Shown: positions 36,348 to 50,791, counted from the stretch's first letter. The stretch: 64,000 bases of DNA from Halocaridina rubra (GCA_037179515.1 JAXCGZ010017006.1:157501-221500), one strand, 5' to 3'. The notes: generated by a model from the letters alone, not told the origin. Numbers and translations: made by a program.

Positions 36348-36631
36348 AAAGATTAGAGTTCAGCCCACGAATGTTAGAATAGTGAAGCGTGAAGGAAGCA
36401 GATCTATTGGGAGGTGCAAGGTTAAGAGGAGAACCATTACTACCACCAGGCGTGTCTGCCCTGAAACCAATGGTGAAGTCAACACGATCCCCTGAGATTC
36501 TTGGATGTAATTGGTGAGGTGCATGGAAAAGTGATGCTTCCGAGAATCATAAGAGTAACTGGGAGAATGATCGGGGAAGAGCAATATGGGTTGAGGAGAG
36601 AAAGAGGCAGAGTGCATCATTTGTCTGTGTT

Positions 36632-38140
36632 AAGATAGGTGTGTGAAAAGTACACAGAAAAGAGTAAGGACAACTTTGGATATTTCATTTATTTGGAGAA
36701 ATCATATGGCAGGGTTGATAGTGAAACGTGGTGTGTTGCTATTGTATGGAATAAAAGGAAGTTTGTTGAAGGCTTTCTTAAGTTCTTACATCAGTGGCAG
36801 AGTGTGCAAAAAAGTTGGGAGTGCAGAAATCATTTAGTTTGAGGTAGTTTAAGGCTTGTATTAAGTTTGTGTGTATATAGATGGAGTAGTAAGGGAAGCA
36901 AATGAAATAATTCCTGGCAGAAGCTTGACATCAGTTGGTGAGAATAGAATGAAAAATGAAGCTTTTGTTTTTTTGCAGATGACATAGTGCTGGTGACTGA
37001 TTCTGAGGAGAAAATTAAAACTTTATTATGGAAAGTGTAAGGCAGTGTGTGAGAAAATACAATTGTTATTGGTAGATTTTTTTAATTTTTTTTAAGAGTG
37101 TGACGCCGGGACAGGCAGAAACTGCCCTCATCAATAAAGGCCCGGGCACGAGAAAATACCAAGACGAAGGAAAAGAAAAAGTTTAATGGCAAGGCAGAGA
37201 TGAGGTAATGTCACACAAAGGAAAGCGACAGACAGAAAAAAAACAGTCAAAGTAGAGATAAAATTATGGGATGTATAAAGTGTGTTTAAATGTAGCAGGA
37301 TAAACGTGATAGTTTTTTGTTTTATATATCTGGGATCATATGTATAAGTGAATGGACGAGTCTATCCTGAGGTGAGCTAAAGTGATTTGGAAATGGGTAA
37401 CTGCCCAGGTGAGTATGAAAAGTGTGATGGGGAATGAGTATTCAGAATAAATAGAAGGAGAAAGTGATATTAAGGAATGATTGTGCTTTGGCAAGTGTAT
37501 GAAGCAGAGATTTGGAATGCAATCATAGTTGAAAAACAACATGAATATCAAGAAAATGATGTGTTTGTAAAGTATGCCCAGGTGTGTCAAAAATAGAGTG
37601 AGAAATGTGGAAATGGGGCAAAGAACGGATGTTGCGGGAAAATTGTTGCATATTTAGACAATGATATGCTGCGTTGGTTCTAGCATATGGTAAGATTGAT
37701 TGAGAGACAACAGTAAAAGACGTGAAGAGCAGAAAATAAGTGGTGAAGGTTGAAAAGGGAGATTTAAATTCCTAGAGTAATATTAATGGATGTAGTGGAG
37801 AAGAGTATTGGTGCGCAAAATATGTCAGTGGATAGGGAAGAAAGGAGAGAGATAGAGAGCTAGGGACACATGCCAGAGGGATTTCCCCACAAGTGCTTTA
37901 ACCTTGATGGAGGGTGTATGTGGTTAGGGTAACAATTAGATAAGTGGTTGAAGAAAACCAACTATGGCTGTCGGGGCTCACAACAAATCTTACCCCACAT
38001 ACCTTGTAGGCGATCCAAGCCTTGTGTCATGAGGACTAGTGATAACCAGTTATCCTCAAGGAGTCAAAATGGGTGACTGAGGGAATTAGGTCTCTGTTGA
38101 ATGTGTATGCCTTGACTTGGCCTTTCAGCAATTAAGGGAA
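36632..38140 (+). pseudogene. RTE-3: strongly decayed RTE-like copy
   Basis: Plus strand. Recognisable pieces: 'VCEKYTEKSKDNFGYFIYLE' at 36636 (compare 'CEKFLEKGRGTFWAFIDLEK' in RTE-1), a catalytic block 'FADDIVLVTDSEEK' near 36975, thumb fragments near 37320-37600, and the RTE 3' UTR at 37900-38130 ('gtaggcgatccaa', 'aaccaactatggctgtcgg'). There is no open frame. Between 37085 and 37257 it is split by a family G fragment. The tail is lost. Confidence 0.7.
37085..37257 (-). mobile_element. Short family G 3'-UTR insertion in RTE-3
   Basis: About 170 bp closely similar to the 3' ends of G1 and G2, including the poly-A (complement of 37086-37094), so it is a recent, severely 5'-truncated G insertion. 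It splits the RT/thumb region of RTE-3. Its 5' edge ('cagtcaaagta') is within a few bases of the edge of the relic at 1638-1799. Confidence 0.85.
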
Positions 38141-38199
38141 ATTAAAGCCACTGTATGCACACTTACACATGCAAAACATCAAAATGAAACTATCTCTGT

Positions 38200-40093
38200 C
38201 ACTAACCCTAAGAGAGAGGAGGAGAAAAAACATAAATGCCTGGCAGAGTTATAAAAGACTTAAGATGATTACCTAAGTGAAAGAAGAGAGGCGGAGAGAT
38301 ACTATGAAAGTGAGATAACCAGGAAGGCTAAAAAATTTCCCAGACTTTTCCACAGCTTTATCAGAGGAAAACTGAAGGTCAAAGAACATAATTTAAAGCT
38401 AAAGAGAGTGGATGGAAGCATCACTGAGACTGATGAAGAGATCTGCGAAGAATTGAACAAGGAGTTTCAGTCAGTATTTACAGCAGAATATATCCCACAC
38501 CTTCAAATTGCAGATAGAAGCTCATCGGCCAGTATTAGAAAGCATCATCTTTTAAGCCACAGAGGTATGCAAAGCGCTGATGGAGTTGGAATCCCATAAA
38601 GCTGCAGGTCCTGATGCTATATCCCCTTATGTACTTAAGAAATAAGTTAAATCAAGATCGGCGGCACTATGTATCATATTTGAAAAGTTACTGGAAGGAG
38701 ATTCCAAGATGATGGAAACAAGCTAGCGTGGTACCTATCTTCAAAAAGGGAAGGAGGGATGCAACTCTATGCTATAAACCTGTTTCCTTGACCAGCATAG
38801 TTTGCAAAACTATCAAGAAACTACTAAGAAAACACATCTCTCGTCACTTGGAATCATTCATCTTTTTGTCAGTGAGACAACATGGCTTCAGGAAAGGTAG
38901 GTCAAAAGTGACAAACTTATTAGAATTTTATGATGAGGTAAGCCAAATCTTACAAGATAGAGAGGGCTAGGCAGATTGCATATTCCTAGACTTCTAGAAG
39001 GCATTTGATACAGTCCCATATGGAAGACTTATAGGTGGAAATGTTTTGAAATGGATAAAAACTTAGAAGGAAGGAATCAAAGGGTTAGAGTAAGGCACTC
39101 AGTGTCTGAATGGAGAGGAGTCAGTAGTGGAGTTCCACAGGGTTTAGTTTTAGGGCCACTTTTGTTCCTTGTATATGTAAATGACCTTCCAGAGTCTGTA
39201 AATTCATTCATGAATATGTTTGCAGATGATGCAATGAATGTGAAGAAAGTAATAGACGAAAACAGTGGTAGAGAATTTCAGGAAAGCCCAAATTGTTTGT
39301 ATGAGTGGTCAGAAAAGTGGCTGATGAAATTCAGTACTTTAAAATGTAAGGTAATGAGAATGGGTACAAGTGCAAAAAGGCTCAAGCTTGAATACTTAAT
39401 AGCAGGAGTTGAACTTCTAGAGACTTAGAATGAAAGAGATCTAGGAGTAAACATATTGGCAGATTTGTCTCTAGAAATGCATATAAATGACATTTTAAGG
39501 AAATATATGCTTTCTGAGCAAATGTAAGGGTGGCCTTCAGGCACATGGACAAGGAAATGTTCAGAAATAGTTATGTAACCTCTGTGAGGCCAAAGCTTGA
39601 ATATGTAGCCCCCTTTTGGAATCCAGACTTGAAAAAGCACATAGTTAAGCTGGAAAAAGTTCAAAGACATGCCACAAAACTGGTGCCTTAAATACACAAT
39701 CTCAGTTATGAGGAGAGGCTGAAGGAATTAGACTTATCATCACTCGAAGCCAGAAGAATGAGAGGGGATATGGTGAATTTTTTTAAATTCCTAATTGGTT
39801 ATGACAGAATGGATAGGGCTCAATATTTTGATAAGGCTGGCACTAAAACTAGAGGTCATAGTTTAAATCTTCGTAATAAAAGTCTTTGCAGGATGCAAGA
39901 AAGTAGTTTTTTTTTTGTAAGATTAGTTGTTGATTGGAATTCGCTAAGAGAGGAGGTAGTTAATGCTATCTCGATTCAAAGTTTTTAGGATAAGTAAAAT
40001 AAGTATCACTAAGTAAAAAAAATGGAACCGACTAGGAAACGGGGTATTACGAGGATGGAGCTATTTCCCGTAAGCACAATTAAGTACTTACGT
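38200..40093 (+). pseudogene. D4: decayed family D copy
   Basis: Plus strand, begins at the level of the 'RRRKNINAWQTYK' linker between EN and RT and continues to the 3' end before (CA)n. Open pieces: 38408-38599 ('DGSITETDEEICEELNKEF'), 38728-38970, 39051-39428 ('SGVPQGLVLGPLLF', then 'MFADDAMNVKKV'), and 39758-39988. Several indels and stops; about 24 bp are missing around the 'LIRKLQSMARI' codons. It is clearly older than D1, D3 and D5. It supplies the intact codon at the position of the TAG 10593-10591 in D1. Confidence 0.85.
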
Positions 40094-41382
<1,289 letters not shown>

Positions 41383-41514
41383 TTCACCCCTGCTGACAAG
41401 AAAATCATTATATCTAAGCATACAGCATATATTGGCTTATAGCAATAAGCATATTAAAATACTAGAGAGTAGACTATAAAAACATTCAAATACTGTAATT
41501 TACAAATCTAAGCA

Positions 41515-42780
41515 ATTTGGAGGTCGACGTTGGCGCTCAAATCTACGCAAAAGTACAAGCATCTCGTTTTCAGATGAGAGTGAAGGACACTGAGTTTCCT
41601 GAGTCATTGGGACACCCAAACAATCAGGTCGACTGGCATCATTTGGGTGATTGGTTTCATTACTCTTGTATACTGGTTAACAATATCTACACTTGCAGCA
41701 GTGGGTGAATAAAAATTATCAGTCCTGTGAGTAACATTCTGAATATTATTTGCTGGAGCCAGGTGTTGAGAGTTATCAATCTTCTGAGAAATATTCTGGA
41801 CATCATTTGCTGGAGCCTGGTGTCGAGTTGATACAGTAGTTTCCCTGCCATTAGAGAAACGTATGTGGCAAAATAAAGGATTTGCTTCTATGAGTTGTGC
41901 CTCTCCAATAATAGGGTCATACTTGGATTCTCTGACATGTCATTTTACTAGGACAGGTCTTGGGGAAGAAAGCCACGTTTGGAGAGAGTATCCACTGGTT
42001 GACCAGCGTTGATAAGCTAACAGGCGCTCATATGGAGTAGCATTTGTAGCTGTTGAAAGTAGAGTACAGATTGAATGTAGGGCATCCTCTAAAACAAGCT
42101 CCCAGTGAGAAACAGGTAGATTTTTTGATTTTAGTACAATAGATATCCAGATCACTCCATTGTACCGCTTGCACTGACCAATTGCCCTGGGGATTATATG
42201 GAGTAGTACGACTAGTAGGAATCCCTCGGCTGTAGAGAAAATTGCAAACGTCTGCTGACATAAACGAAGCTCCTCTATCGGAATTGATGTATGCCGGCAT
42301 ACCAAATATTGCAAACAATTGACTAAGACATCTGATAACAGTCCGTGAGATCATATCAGGGCATGCAAATGTGAATGGGAACCAAGAAAATTTGTCAGTA
42401 ACAGTCAGCAGATACTGATTCTTTGATGAGGATGGCTGTGGTCCTTTAAAATCAATACTAACTCTTTCAAATGGAACCGTTGCTTTGATCATATGAGATA
42501 TATCAGGTTGATAGAACTGTGGCTTATACTGAGCACAAACTGGACATGAGGAAGTTGCCCTTTTTACCTCCTCCACAGAAAAAGGAAGGTTTCGCATCCT
42601 AACAGAATGCGCCATTCTTGTTATACCAGGGTGGCAGAGTGAATTGTGTAAATTCAGTAATGTTTCTATACCCACAGCAGAGCAATACAACCTTGATAAT
42701 CCATCAGCAGTGATATTATCCTTGCCATGCCAATATTGAGTATCAAAATTGTAACAGGCAAGCTCAATTCTCCACCTCTT
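41515..42780 (-). pseudogene. Gypsy RNase H end and integrase
   Basis: It starts with the RNase H end 'GKDNITADGLSRLYCSA', then the zinc-binding module (His at 'LHNSLCHPG', Cys pair at 'SSCPVCAQY'). The core has 'FERVSIDFKGPQPSSSKNQY' (first Asp) and 'INSDRGASFMSADVCNFLYS' (second Asp). A frameshift at about 42185, after 'TPYNPQGN', moves to the frame of 42314-41940, which continues 'YNGVIWISIVLKSKN' and 'LLSTATNATPYERLLAYQRW'. The Glu position lies at the frameshift. The C-terminal tail (41940-41515) contains a short internal duplication of the 'APANxxQN' block. Confidence 0.8.
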
Positions 42781-42877
42781 TCCCCTATACAGTGGTAAAC
42801 ACATCATAAAAAAACGAGTAAAAAAAGAGATAATTACAAACATAATAACTTTTAGCGCAAGTGTCCTGAATATCTCA

Positions 42878-44217
42878 ATGAATGGTGAACTTGACAAACT
42901 CTTTCAACCTCAAACTTCGGTTGTAAAATCCATAGAGTCTAAAAAAACACACGACCTAGGAGACCTACATCGCATGATAGAAAGTCTTGCAGATAAGGTG
43001 AAAATTTTGGAAGCAGATGCTGAAAAGGTGAAAGCCTTACAACACAAGGTGGGTTTGCTAGAATCTGACATTGTCCTACTTAAAAGAGATAATTCTAGGC
43101 TGAAACTCCTATTAGAAACATCTCCACCTCTCAGTTCAGTGCTGTCACCTAACAACGATGATGTCCCTTCTATCAACAACCCTCAGGTTTTGCAAACTAG
43201 GTTTTCTGCTCTACTCACAATTCCTTCAGTGCATTGAGAGACGAATGTGACAGTGGTAGTGAAGAAGAGGTAGATCCAGATAAAAGTGATAGTCATCAAG
43301 ACAACCTGAATACACCATCTAGCATAAATAATCAAATCAGTAACAGGTTACAAAATAGTGATGAAACAACAGCGTCCTTCCCCACTACTCCTAACAATAC
43401 AACAACAGGCACTAACCAGAACAAGATTCTTCCCAGCACAAACAACCAAACTGGTAAAGAGTTGCAAAACAGCGAAGAAGATATAGAGTCAATCTCCACT
43501 ACTCTTAACAACACAGCAACTATCACTAACCAGGACAACCAAATTACACCTTCCTGGACAAATAACCAATCCAGCAATAGGCTTCAAAATAATGAAGAAA
43601 ACAGAAGAGACAAAATAGCAGCAGTCTCTATTCTAAACATTCCATCGAAGTCCTCTCCCCCACAGCCACAGTTGCCCAATAATGCAAGTGCAAGGGTTAC
43701 AGCTCAAATATATATTCGCATTCCTGGCAACCCCTTTGAGAGAGAGATACGTAATACATTGGCAAATCAAGGCATTCCTTCCGAAGAAGTCTTGATTAAG
43801 GAGCTTTCTCGCAAACCAAACTGGGTTTCCTTCGCAATAACGATATCGAAAGGATTTGAATATGTGCCTTACAAACTGAATCAATGGCCTACAGGCACAA
43901 TTGTCCAGCCATTTCGTGGGGGCAAACAATGGACACAACCTGGGTATTCTACAAAATATCCCAAACTACAGTCATACCAAAATAAACAGCAAAGAGCTAA
44001 TGAAACAATCCCCTATACGCGAGACTACAGAAAGAGACACGATACAGTCCTCTCTTATCGCCGTCCACGCACAAGAGACTTCTCCTGGAGTGATGGCTCT
44101 TACAACCCTAGACACTCACCTAGGCATACAAACTTTGGGAAGGCCCGATCATACCACGGCACGTACTCAAGCCAGCATTACACATCCAACGGCAGGTACA
44201 GACACCAGGATCCATAG
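42878..44217 (+). pseudogene. Element C ORF1, one frameshift
   Basis: The first frame (42878-43237) encodes a charged N-terminal region with heptads ('LADKVKILEADAEKVKALQH'), probably a coiled coil. At 43234-43237 it ends while a second frame runs on to 44217. The second frame starts acidic ('SGSEEEVDPDKSD'), has long Asn/Thr/Ser-rich repeats ('NNTTTGTNQNK'), a conserved-looking block 'AQIYIRIPGNPFEREIRNTL', and a basic, Tyr/Arg-rich end ('YRRPRTRDFSWSDGS'). No zinc knuckle. Whether the 43237 frame change is decay or a programmed shift cannot be told; other parts of this copy are clearly frameshifted by decay. Confidence 0.65.
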
Positions 44218-44239
44218 GCTAACCCCAGAACACACTACA

Positions 44240-45533
44240 ATGATGAATTCCCAGCAGAATCACACAGTCGAAACTACAACTATGACTATGGATACCACCC
44301 CAATGAAACATGGTAAGAATGTAACATTAGTACATGTGAACGCTCAGTCCCTGCTCGCTCATTTTGAGGAAATAATAATGCTAACAAAAGACTACAACAT
44401 AGACATCCTCTGTGTAAGTGAAACTTGGCTTCCTCCTACAACTGAAAATATATATGTGAATATCCCAGAGTTTAAAATATTTCGCAATGACCATGGCCGA
44501 GGGGGTGGGGTTTGTACTTATGTTAGAAATTATCTTAGTGCATCAGAAATAACCATAGGTTTAGAAAAACTGAGGAGCTCGAAGATTTATGGATCACTGT
44601 GCAGTATCAGAAACTTCCATCTTTCATTGTAGGGTGTGTTTACCGTCACCCTAAAGCACCTACCAGTTCATTCAATCATCTGCTAGAAACATTCAGAAAT
44701 ATCTGTGTGCGTCATAAACCCATATACATACTTGGTGATTTTAATGATGACTTGCTCTCAGCAGATAACAAAATGAAAAGGGTGATCAACATTGTGAAGT
44801 TAACACAAATAGTGACAAAACCGACCCGCATAACCCCTAATTCTAGGACTCTTATAGATCTGATAATAGCAAATAAAGTGGAAAGTATACCCTATTGGGA
44901 CGTAGTTCCCTGCCCAATTGCAGACCACGAGCTGAACATTGCTATGCTAAACATAAGCCGAAAAGGAAGCCTCTCCTCAAGACATTCCGGTGTCTAAAAA
45001 ATTACTCCCCTGATATCTTTTGTGAAACACTAATCAACAACACAAATGCACTTAATAGAATTAAATACACAGATAACGTCGATTTGCTGGTTGAGATTTT
45101 AACAAAAGTCTTCCTTGAATGCTTAGATAGTTGTGCACCCATTGTAACAAGAAAAATAACCCGCCCCTCAGCCCCATGGCTAACTAATGACATCAAAGAG
45201 GCAATGCAAATCAGAAATCAAATACAAAAAGAGCTAAAAATGAATAGATATGATATGACTCTCCGAGAACGTTATAAAACAGAAAAGAAACGTGTCAGAT
45301 CTCTCATCAGTGTAAGTAAAAAAGACTTTTACAAAAAACAATTTAATGACTCTAGACATGATACAGCAGCAACATGGAAAGTGATAAGAAGCATGATACC
45401 AAATGAAAAGAGTACCTCGGAAAGTTATGAAAATATTACGGAGTTGAAAGACAAAGCAGATAACTTTAATAACTATTTTGCTAACGTTGGCAAAAATACA
45501 TATGAAAAACTCAAGAAAACATCAACTCAGTGA
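44240..45533 (+). pseudogene. Element C endonuclease and linker, frameshifted
   Basis: Endonuclease blocks in three frames: 'LVHVNAQSLLAHFEEI', 'ILCVSETWLPPT' and 'HGRGGGVCTYVRNYL' (to 44632), then 'IYILGDFNDDLLSADN' and 'RTLIDLIIANKV' (44599-44997), where the expected Ser-Asp-His reads 'IADHELN'. The linker 'RPSAPWLTNDIKEAMQIRNQ' lies in the third frame (44895-45533). Each frame change looks like a single small indel. Confidence 0.78.
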
Positions 45534-47132
45534 ATATGAGTAATTGCTTAAATGACAATTCTTCCAATGAAAACACAAGAGAGTACTTCAAGATAAATCC
45601 TATCGATTGTGCAACCCTAATTCTTACCATAAAGAGCCTAAGAAACTCTGGCTCTTATGGTTCAGATGGTATACCATTTCAGTTCATCAAAGATGCTCTA
45701 CCCATGATTGCATCCTATATTCTAACTATTATGAACACTTCCATTGTTACTAAAAAGTTTCCTGACTCTTGGAAAATATCACATGTAATACCTCTGCATA
45801 AAAAAGGGGGACAGAGAAGATGTGACAAACTCTCGTCCCATTTCCCTGCTATCCATTTTCTCTAAAATATTATAAAAAATTGTTGCATGCCAACTTATGT
45901 CATATTTAGAATCAAATAGACTACTAACGATTAACCAACATGGTTTCAGACAAAAACTCTCAACGGAAACTGCACTGCTTAAAGTTACAAATAGTATATA
46001 TAATAATATAGATATGAAAAAAATATCTTTGCTTATATTATTAGACTTATCAAAAGCCTTCGACAGTGTAAACCATGAAATTCTTTTAAGTAAATGTATT
46101 AACTTAAATATTGATCCAAGCTGGTTTAGCGAGTATCTATCTAATCGTAAACAGTCCATACGTCTTAACAACATTATCTCTGTGCCAAAAAATGTATCAT
46201 TTGGTGTTCCACAGGGATCAGTACTTGGTCCTATCCTCTTCTCCATTTATGTAAATGATCTATCTTCTTTCATATCTGACTGTCTAGTCGTACAATATGC
46301 AGATGACACTCAACTACTCCTTAGTGGTGATATTAATAATCTCCCAGAGCTAACTTTAAGAGCAGAAAACACTCTGTCAAAAATTAAAACCTATTTCCAA
46401 GAAATTGGGCTGTTAATTAACGAAAGTAAAACACAGTGCATATTTATTGGTTCAAGGTTCCACATAGCACAAATTCCAGAAAACACAACAATTAATTTTT
46501 GCGACAATATTATCACACCTAGCAAAACAGTCAAAAACCTAGGAATTCACTTTGATAACCACATGTTATTTGATTCCCACATAGATAAAGTATGCAAAAA
46601 GGTTACAGGAACATTAATGTACTTATCACGTATAAAAGACAATTTTGAGACTACCACTCGAATAACTGTTGTTGAATCTCTAGCCCTAAGTCACATTAAT
46701 TACTGCACAACTGTTTGGGGAGCTACCACTAAGACTCAGATAAACAGAATACAGAAGCTTATTAATTTTGCAGCTCGAGTTGCCCTGGGAGGAATAAGAA
46801 AATATGACCACATCACACCAGCTCTCAATAAACTTGGGTGGCTGCGGGCAGAAAATAAGGTCGCGTATGCTATTTATGTTTTTGTATTCAAAATTTTGGA
46901 CCATCATTATCCTAGCTGGCTATTTGATTTAAAAACAGTCAGGGATATAAGGGGAACCAACACAAGACAGAGCAGTGAGCTCTTTATTCACAGAACAAAC
47001 ACAGAAGCAGGTTCAAAGATGATCACTATCAAAGGGCCAACACTCTGGAATAATATTCCAGAGCATCTTAAAAATGCATCCTCCTTCACAGCTTTCAAAG
47101 GCAAACTATATAGTTTTCTTTTGGACAAATAG
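45530..47132 (+). pseudogene. Element C reverse transcriptase, one frameshift
   Basis: The first RT blocks (45530-45865) have 'SYGSDGIPFQFIKDALPMI' and 'FPDSWKISHVIPLHKKG'. A frameshift follows at 45820-45900. From 45897 a 411-codon frame is open: 'INQHGFRQKLSTETALLKV', 'LLDLSKAFDSVNH', 'FGVPQGSVLGPILFSIYVND', an intact 'QYADDTQLLL', and the C-terminus 'WNNIPEHLKNASSFTAFKG' ... 'FLLDK'. The polymerase centre is preserved here, unlike in sister copy B. Confidence 0.85.
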
Positions 47133-47414
47133 TTGCTGCTCATTAAGAACTAATTATTCTCATTGTAAGGAAACAAATATGGAAATGATGCCGATAATAA
47201 CGATCCTGTATCTAGTGGCATACTTACTACTTTATTATTAACATTATTGTTAACATTTTTATTACAGCATTATTATTTTCTATGAAAGCTACATTTAATT
47301 TAACTATATGTCTAACCCTCTTATTTATTAGTTTAATTACATGTCTACTTATAAGTTACTATTAATGTTGAATAACCATTGTACAAAATGGAAATAAATG
47401 TTTGTTTGTTTGTT

Positions 47415-47841
47415 TGTCATTTTTTATTTTGCTTAATTGCTTTGAGTCCAAAATTAAAACCACTGATTTCTGATCGATACTAAGAGTAAAATGACGACCA
47501 GTCAGATAGTGACGCCATTTGCGAAGTGCTTCTAGTATTGCACATGCCTCCTTTTCTATAGCAGAATATTTCCTTTGGCTAGGGCTAATAGTCCTAGAAA
47601 AGAAGGCCATAGGTCTTCCTGAATGATTCAGAGTGGCTGCCACAGCATGTTCAGATGCATCCGTCTCAACGACATATGTGATAGTTTCATCAATGGATTG
47701 TACTAGCGAGTTGTCAATTTCACTTTTTAATCGTTTGAATATCTCCTTGGCAGCTTCAGAGATTGGAAACGTTTTAGCATGAATCAGAGGAACACCTTTC
47801 TCTAAGTAGTTTGCTATTGATTGTGAGTAGTATGAGAACAT
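47415..47841 (-). pseudogene. Gypsy RNase H, 5' part (upstream of element C)
   Basis: 'YVVETDASEHAVAATLNHSG' carries the first Asp of RNase H, 'YSAIEKEACAILEALRKWRH' the Glu, and 'FTLSIDQKSVVLIL' the next Asp region. The frame runs into element C at about 47417; its continuation ('RWRIELACYNFDTQYWHGKD') is at about 42780-42720. Confidence 0.82.
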
Positions 47842-48880
47842 ACCAAATGCTCAACGTAATGAAGCAGTATTATATGGAATGGGCAAGTCCCGTAATGGCC
47901 GAAAACGTTCTGAATTTGGTTTAATATCCCCATCAGAGACAGTATAACCCAAGAATTCTACGGATGAAACTGAAAATAATCACTCATCAAGATTAAAGGT
48001 CAAATTTGTACACTAAGCAGCCTCCATGAATCTTCCGAGGTTAGTATCGTGCTCATCTTTAGTTTTCCCGCAGACAGTAATATTGTCAAGATACACAACA
48101 CTATCTACAAGATCACTGTCAACATTAAATTGGTCCATTATCCGTTGGAAACAAACGACACCATTGGTTACCCCAAATGGGATCCAGGTAAATTGGTATA
48201 GCTGTTAACAAGCTTAAATAGCAGTGTATGGCTTGTCCTCGTTACATATAGTAATTTGTTGATACAGTCTTTAGGTCGATTGTGCTGAAGAATCGATACT
48301 GAGCCACTTTGTTCACCAATTCATCATTTTTTGGAAGAGGGTAAGCATCCAACAGCGTAAATCGGATGATAGTTCGTGAATAGTCTACAACCTTTCTTTT
48401 CTTTTGTTGCTCACTAGCTGTGACTAAAACTTGAGCTCTCCAAGGCGAATTGCTGGGTTCAATGACTCCTTCTGAGAGAAGCCTCTCAATTTTTGATGAG
48501 ATGAATCTTTTATCAAGTTTACTGTATTTTCTTGACTTAACTGCAATAGGCCTATAATCAGTCAGATTTGCAAAACGAGACGGAGGTATGGTAAAAGTGG
48601 CCAGACCACACACATTCAGTGGAGGTCTTTCTCCTTCAAATATCAAGCTGACACTTTTATGTCGATTCATAAAGCTCTGACCCAATATTACATCCTTGCA
48701 TGGATCAGGAAGCACAGACAACCTAACTCTGTTATAGTTATGTCCTGCCAATACAACATGCACCAAGCAGTAACCATGTATGTTAGTGCTCAAGGATGTA
48801 GAAGCCATGGAGACAATGCTTGATGCAGGGTGCATCTAGCATATATATGCCTGTGTTAATCAGAGCCTCAACTATTCTTC
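47842..48880 (-). pseudogene. Gypsy protease and reverse transcriptase
   Basis: The protease active site appears as 'VEALINTG' (about 48870); active aspartic proteases have DTG, so the catalytic Asp is changed to Asn. The RT begins with 'KYSKLDKRFISSKIERLLSE' and 'GVIEPSNSPWRAQVLV', has 'DAYPLPKNDELVNKVAQYRF' and 'FSTIDLK', then stops at 48242. Further blocks on the same strand are 'WIPFGVTNGVVCFQRIMDQF' and 'VVYLDNITVCG', where the expected YLDD is YLDN, then 'EFLGYTVSDGDIKPNSERF'. Two catalytic residues are therefore lost, besides stops. Confidence 0.78.
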
Positions 48881-49770
48881 CATTCAATTTAATCTTAAGA
48901 GTAGCTTTAGAAAGAACACCTGAGGAAGCCACAGTAACAGTAGCCAATGTTGATACAGTAGCAGCAGATATTCCAGCCTTAGAGGACTTGCACACTTTTG
49001 CATAATGCCCCGTTTTTTCACATTGATTACAAGTTACTTCATGAGCTGGACAGTTGATGCAGGGATGTCTTCTATTCCCACAGAAAAGGCACCTCTGCCC
49101 TTTACTGACAGCAGCTGGAGCATGGCTAACATCTCTGGAAAATTCATAATGACTGTCAGACTCATTCATAGCTAGAGGAGCAGCTGCAGCCATACCAAAA
49201 GCCTTCTATGGAGTGGATTAAGACTCAGAGCTCTTCTGTACTTAATTAAGAGCTCTAGCTTGGTCAAAGGCAGTAATTAAGTCAAGTGTTCTATTCTCAA
49301 GGAGTCTCTGACGAATGACATTAGATAATATTACACTTATGAAAGCATCCCGGATTACTTCCTCCTTATATTTTTCAGCACTGACAGCTTTGTAATTACA
49401 GTCACCACTTAGATTCTTCAGGGCCAGTAAGTATTAATCTAATGTTTATCCTTGTTGCTGTCGACAGGTGGATAATAAATATCTAGCATAAACTTAATTT
49501 CTAGGCTTTACATATAAATCCTGTAAAGTTGCAATAGCAGCTTCATATGTGTCACAGTCTGAAGGCTATTCAAGCACAGATGAAGCAACATAATTCGTGA
49601 GCAATTTCAACTTGTTTGGAAAGAGTCCTTCAATAACAGTAAGAAAATTTGAGAAATTCTTTAGTAAATGCTTTCATTCCATTGCAGCAGTATTCGAATT
49701 TGGATTGGCATAAAATCTCTCAGGTCGCAGGAATTTATACATAATGCTCAAATTGAATCAAAACCATCAT
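48860..49770 (-). pseudogene. Gypsy gag with zinc knuckles
   Basis: Reading the minus strand from about 49755 gives 'MYKFLRPERFYANPNSN', 'FLTVIEGLFPNKLKLLTNYV', 'YLLALKNLSGDCNYKAVSAE' and 'RQRLLENRTLDLITAFDQAR', interrupted by at least seven stops. From 49193 the frame is open and carries cysteine motifs: 'CLFCGNRRHPCINCP' and 'CNQCEKTGHYAKVC', the second a classical CCHC knuckle. This layout (gag core, then knuckles, then protease) is typical of gypsy elements. The stops are mostly changes from Gln or Trp codons. Confidence 0.75.
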
Positions 49771-49793
49771 TCAAATATTTATGAAGAATAAAT

Positions 49794-50430
<637 letters not shown>

Positions 50431-50461
50431 CCATTTTAGACTGTATATTAACAGTTCAGTG

Positions 50462-50584
<123 letters not shown>

Positions 50585-50782
50585 TTGTTTGTTTTGGTTT
50601 TACGTCACAGACTCCCTTTTCTACCAAGGGCTAGGACGGTTGCCTTCTTGCGAAGGACTTGTTTTGGCAGATGTAATCCTTACGCTGAGTGCATGCCCTT
50701 GCTAACCTCAGACCGTGACGGGGCGCGAACCATCGACCTGACGCCTCAGAGTCGCTGACGCTACCACTTGAGCCACGGTGAC
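50585..50782 (-). repeat. tRNA-derived SINE-B, copy 4
   Basis: The minus strand begins 'agtcaccgtggctcaagtgg' followed by 'tagcgtcagcg' (A-box region), then the B-box 'ggttcgcgcccc', then the body with 'gcatgccctt' and 'gcgaaggacttgttttggca' (plus strand). Close to 15325-15515. It is embedded between (AAT)n tracts. Confidence 0.65.
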
Positions 50783-50791
50783 TATTTATAT

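Larger units (their letters stand above)
34081..36630 (-). mobile_element. G1: family G non-LTR retrotransposon with internal deletion
   Basis: Minus strand. It ends in poly-A (complement of 34081-34091) after a G/C-rich 3' UTR with 'ggcccgggcacga' on the plus strand. It extends some 75-80 bp further 5' than copy G2, up to about 36630. Compared with G2 it lacks 717 bp (239 codons) between the endonuclease and RT: the join at about 35752 lies at a 'CAGAT' that occurs at both ends of the missing block in G2 (56088-56092 and 56805-56809). The clade is uncertain; EN-RT without RNase H points to the CR1/Jockey group. Confidence 0.85.
42780..47417 (+). mobile_element. Element C: full-length non-LTR retrotransposon nested in gypsy
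   Basis: About 4.6 kb, plus strand, opposite to its host. It contains ORF1, EN and RT and ends in (TTTG)n at 47398-47417. It lies exactly between two parts of the gypsy RNase H, so it inserted after the gypsy element. The 5' border is placed at about 42780, where gypsy similarity ends. Element B (6744-8142) is a truncated sister. EN-RT without RNase H and 'DLSKAFDSVNH' suggest the CR1 group. It carries several frameshifts and is not intact. Confidence 0.85.

Noticed and set aside
43234..43237. Programmed frameshift between the two ORF1 frames of element C
   Set aside because: The same copy has several other frame changes that are clearly decay, and no slippery sequence plus structure is evident.
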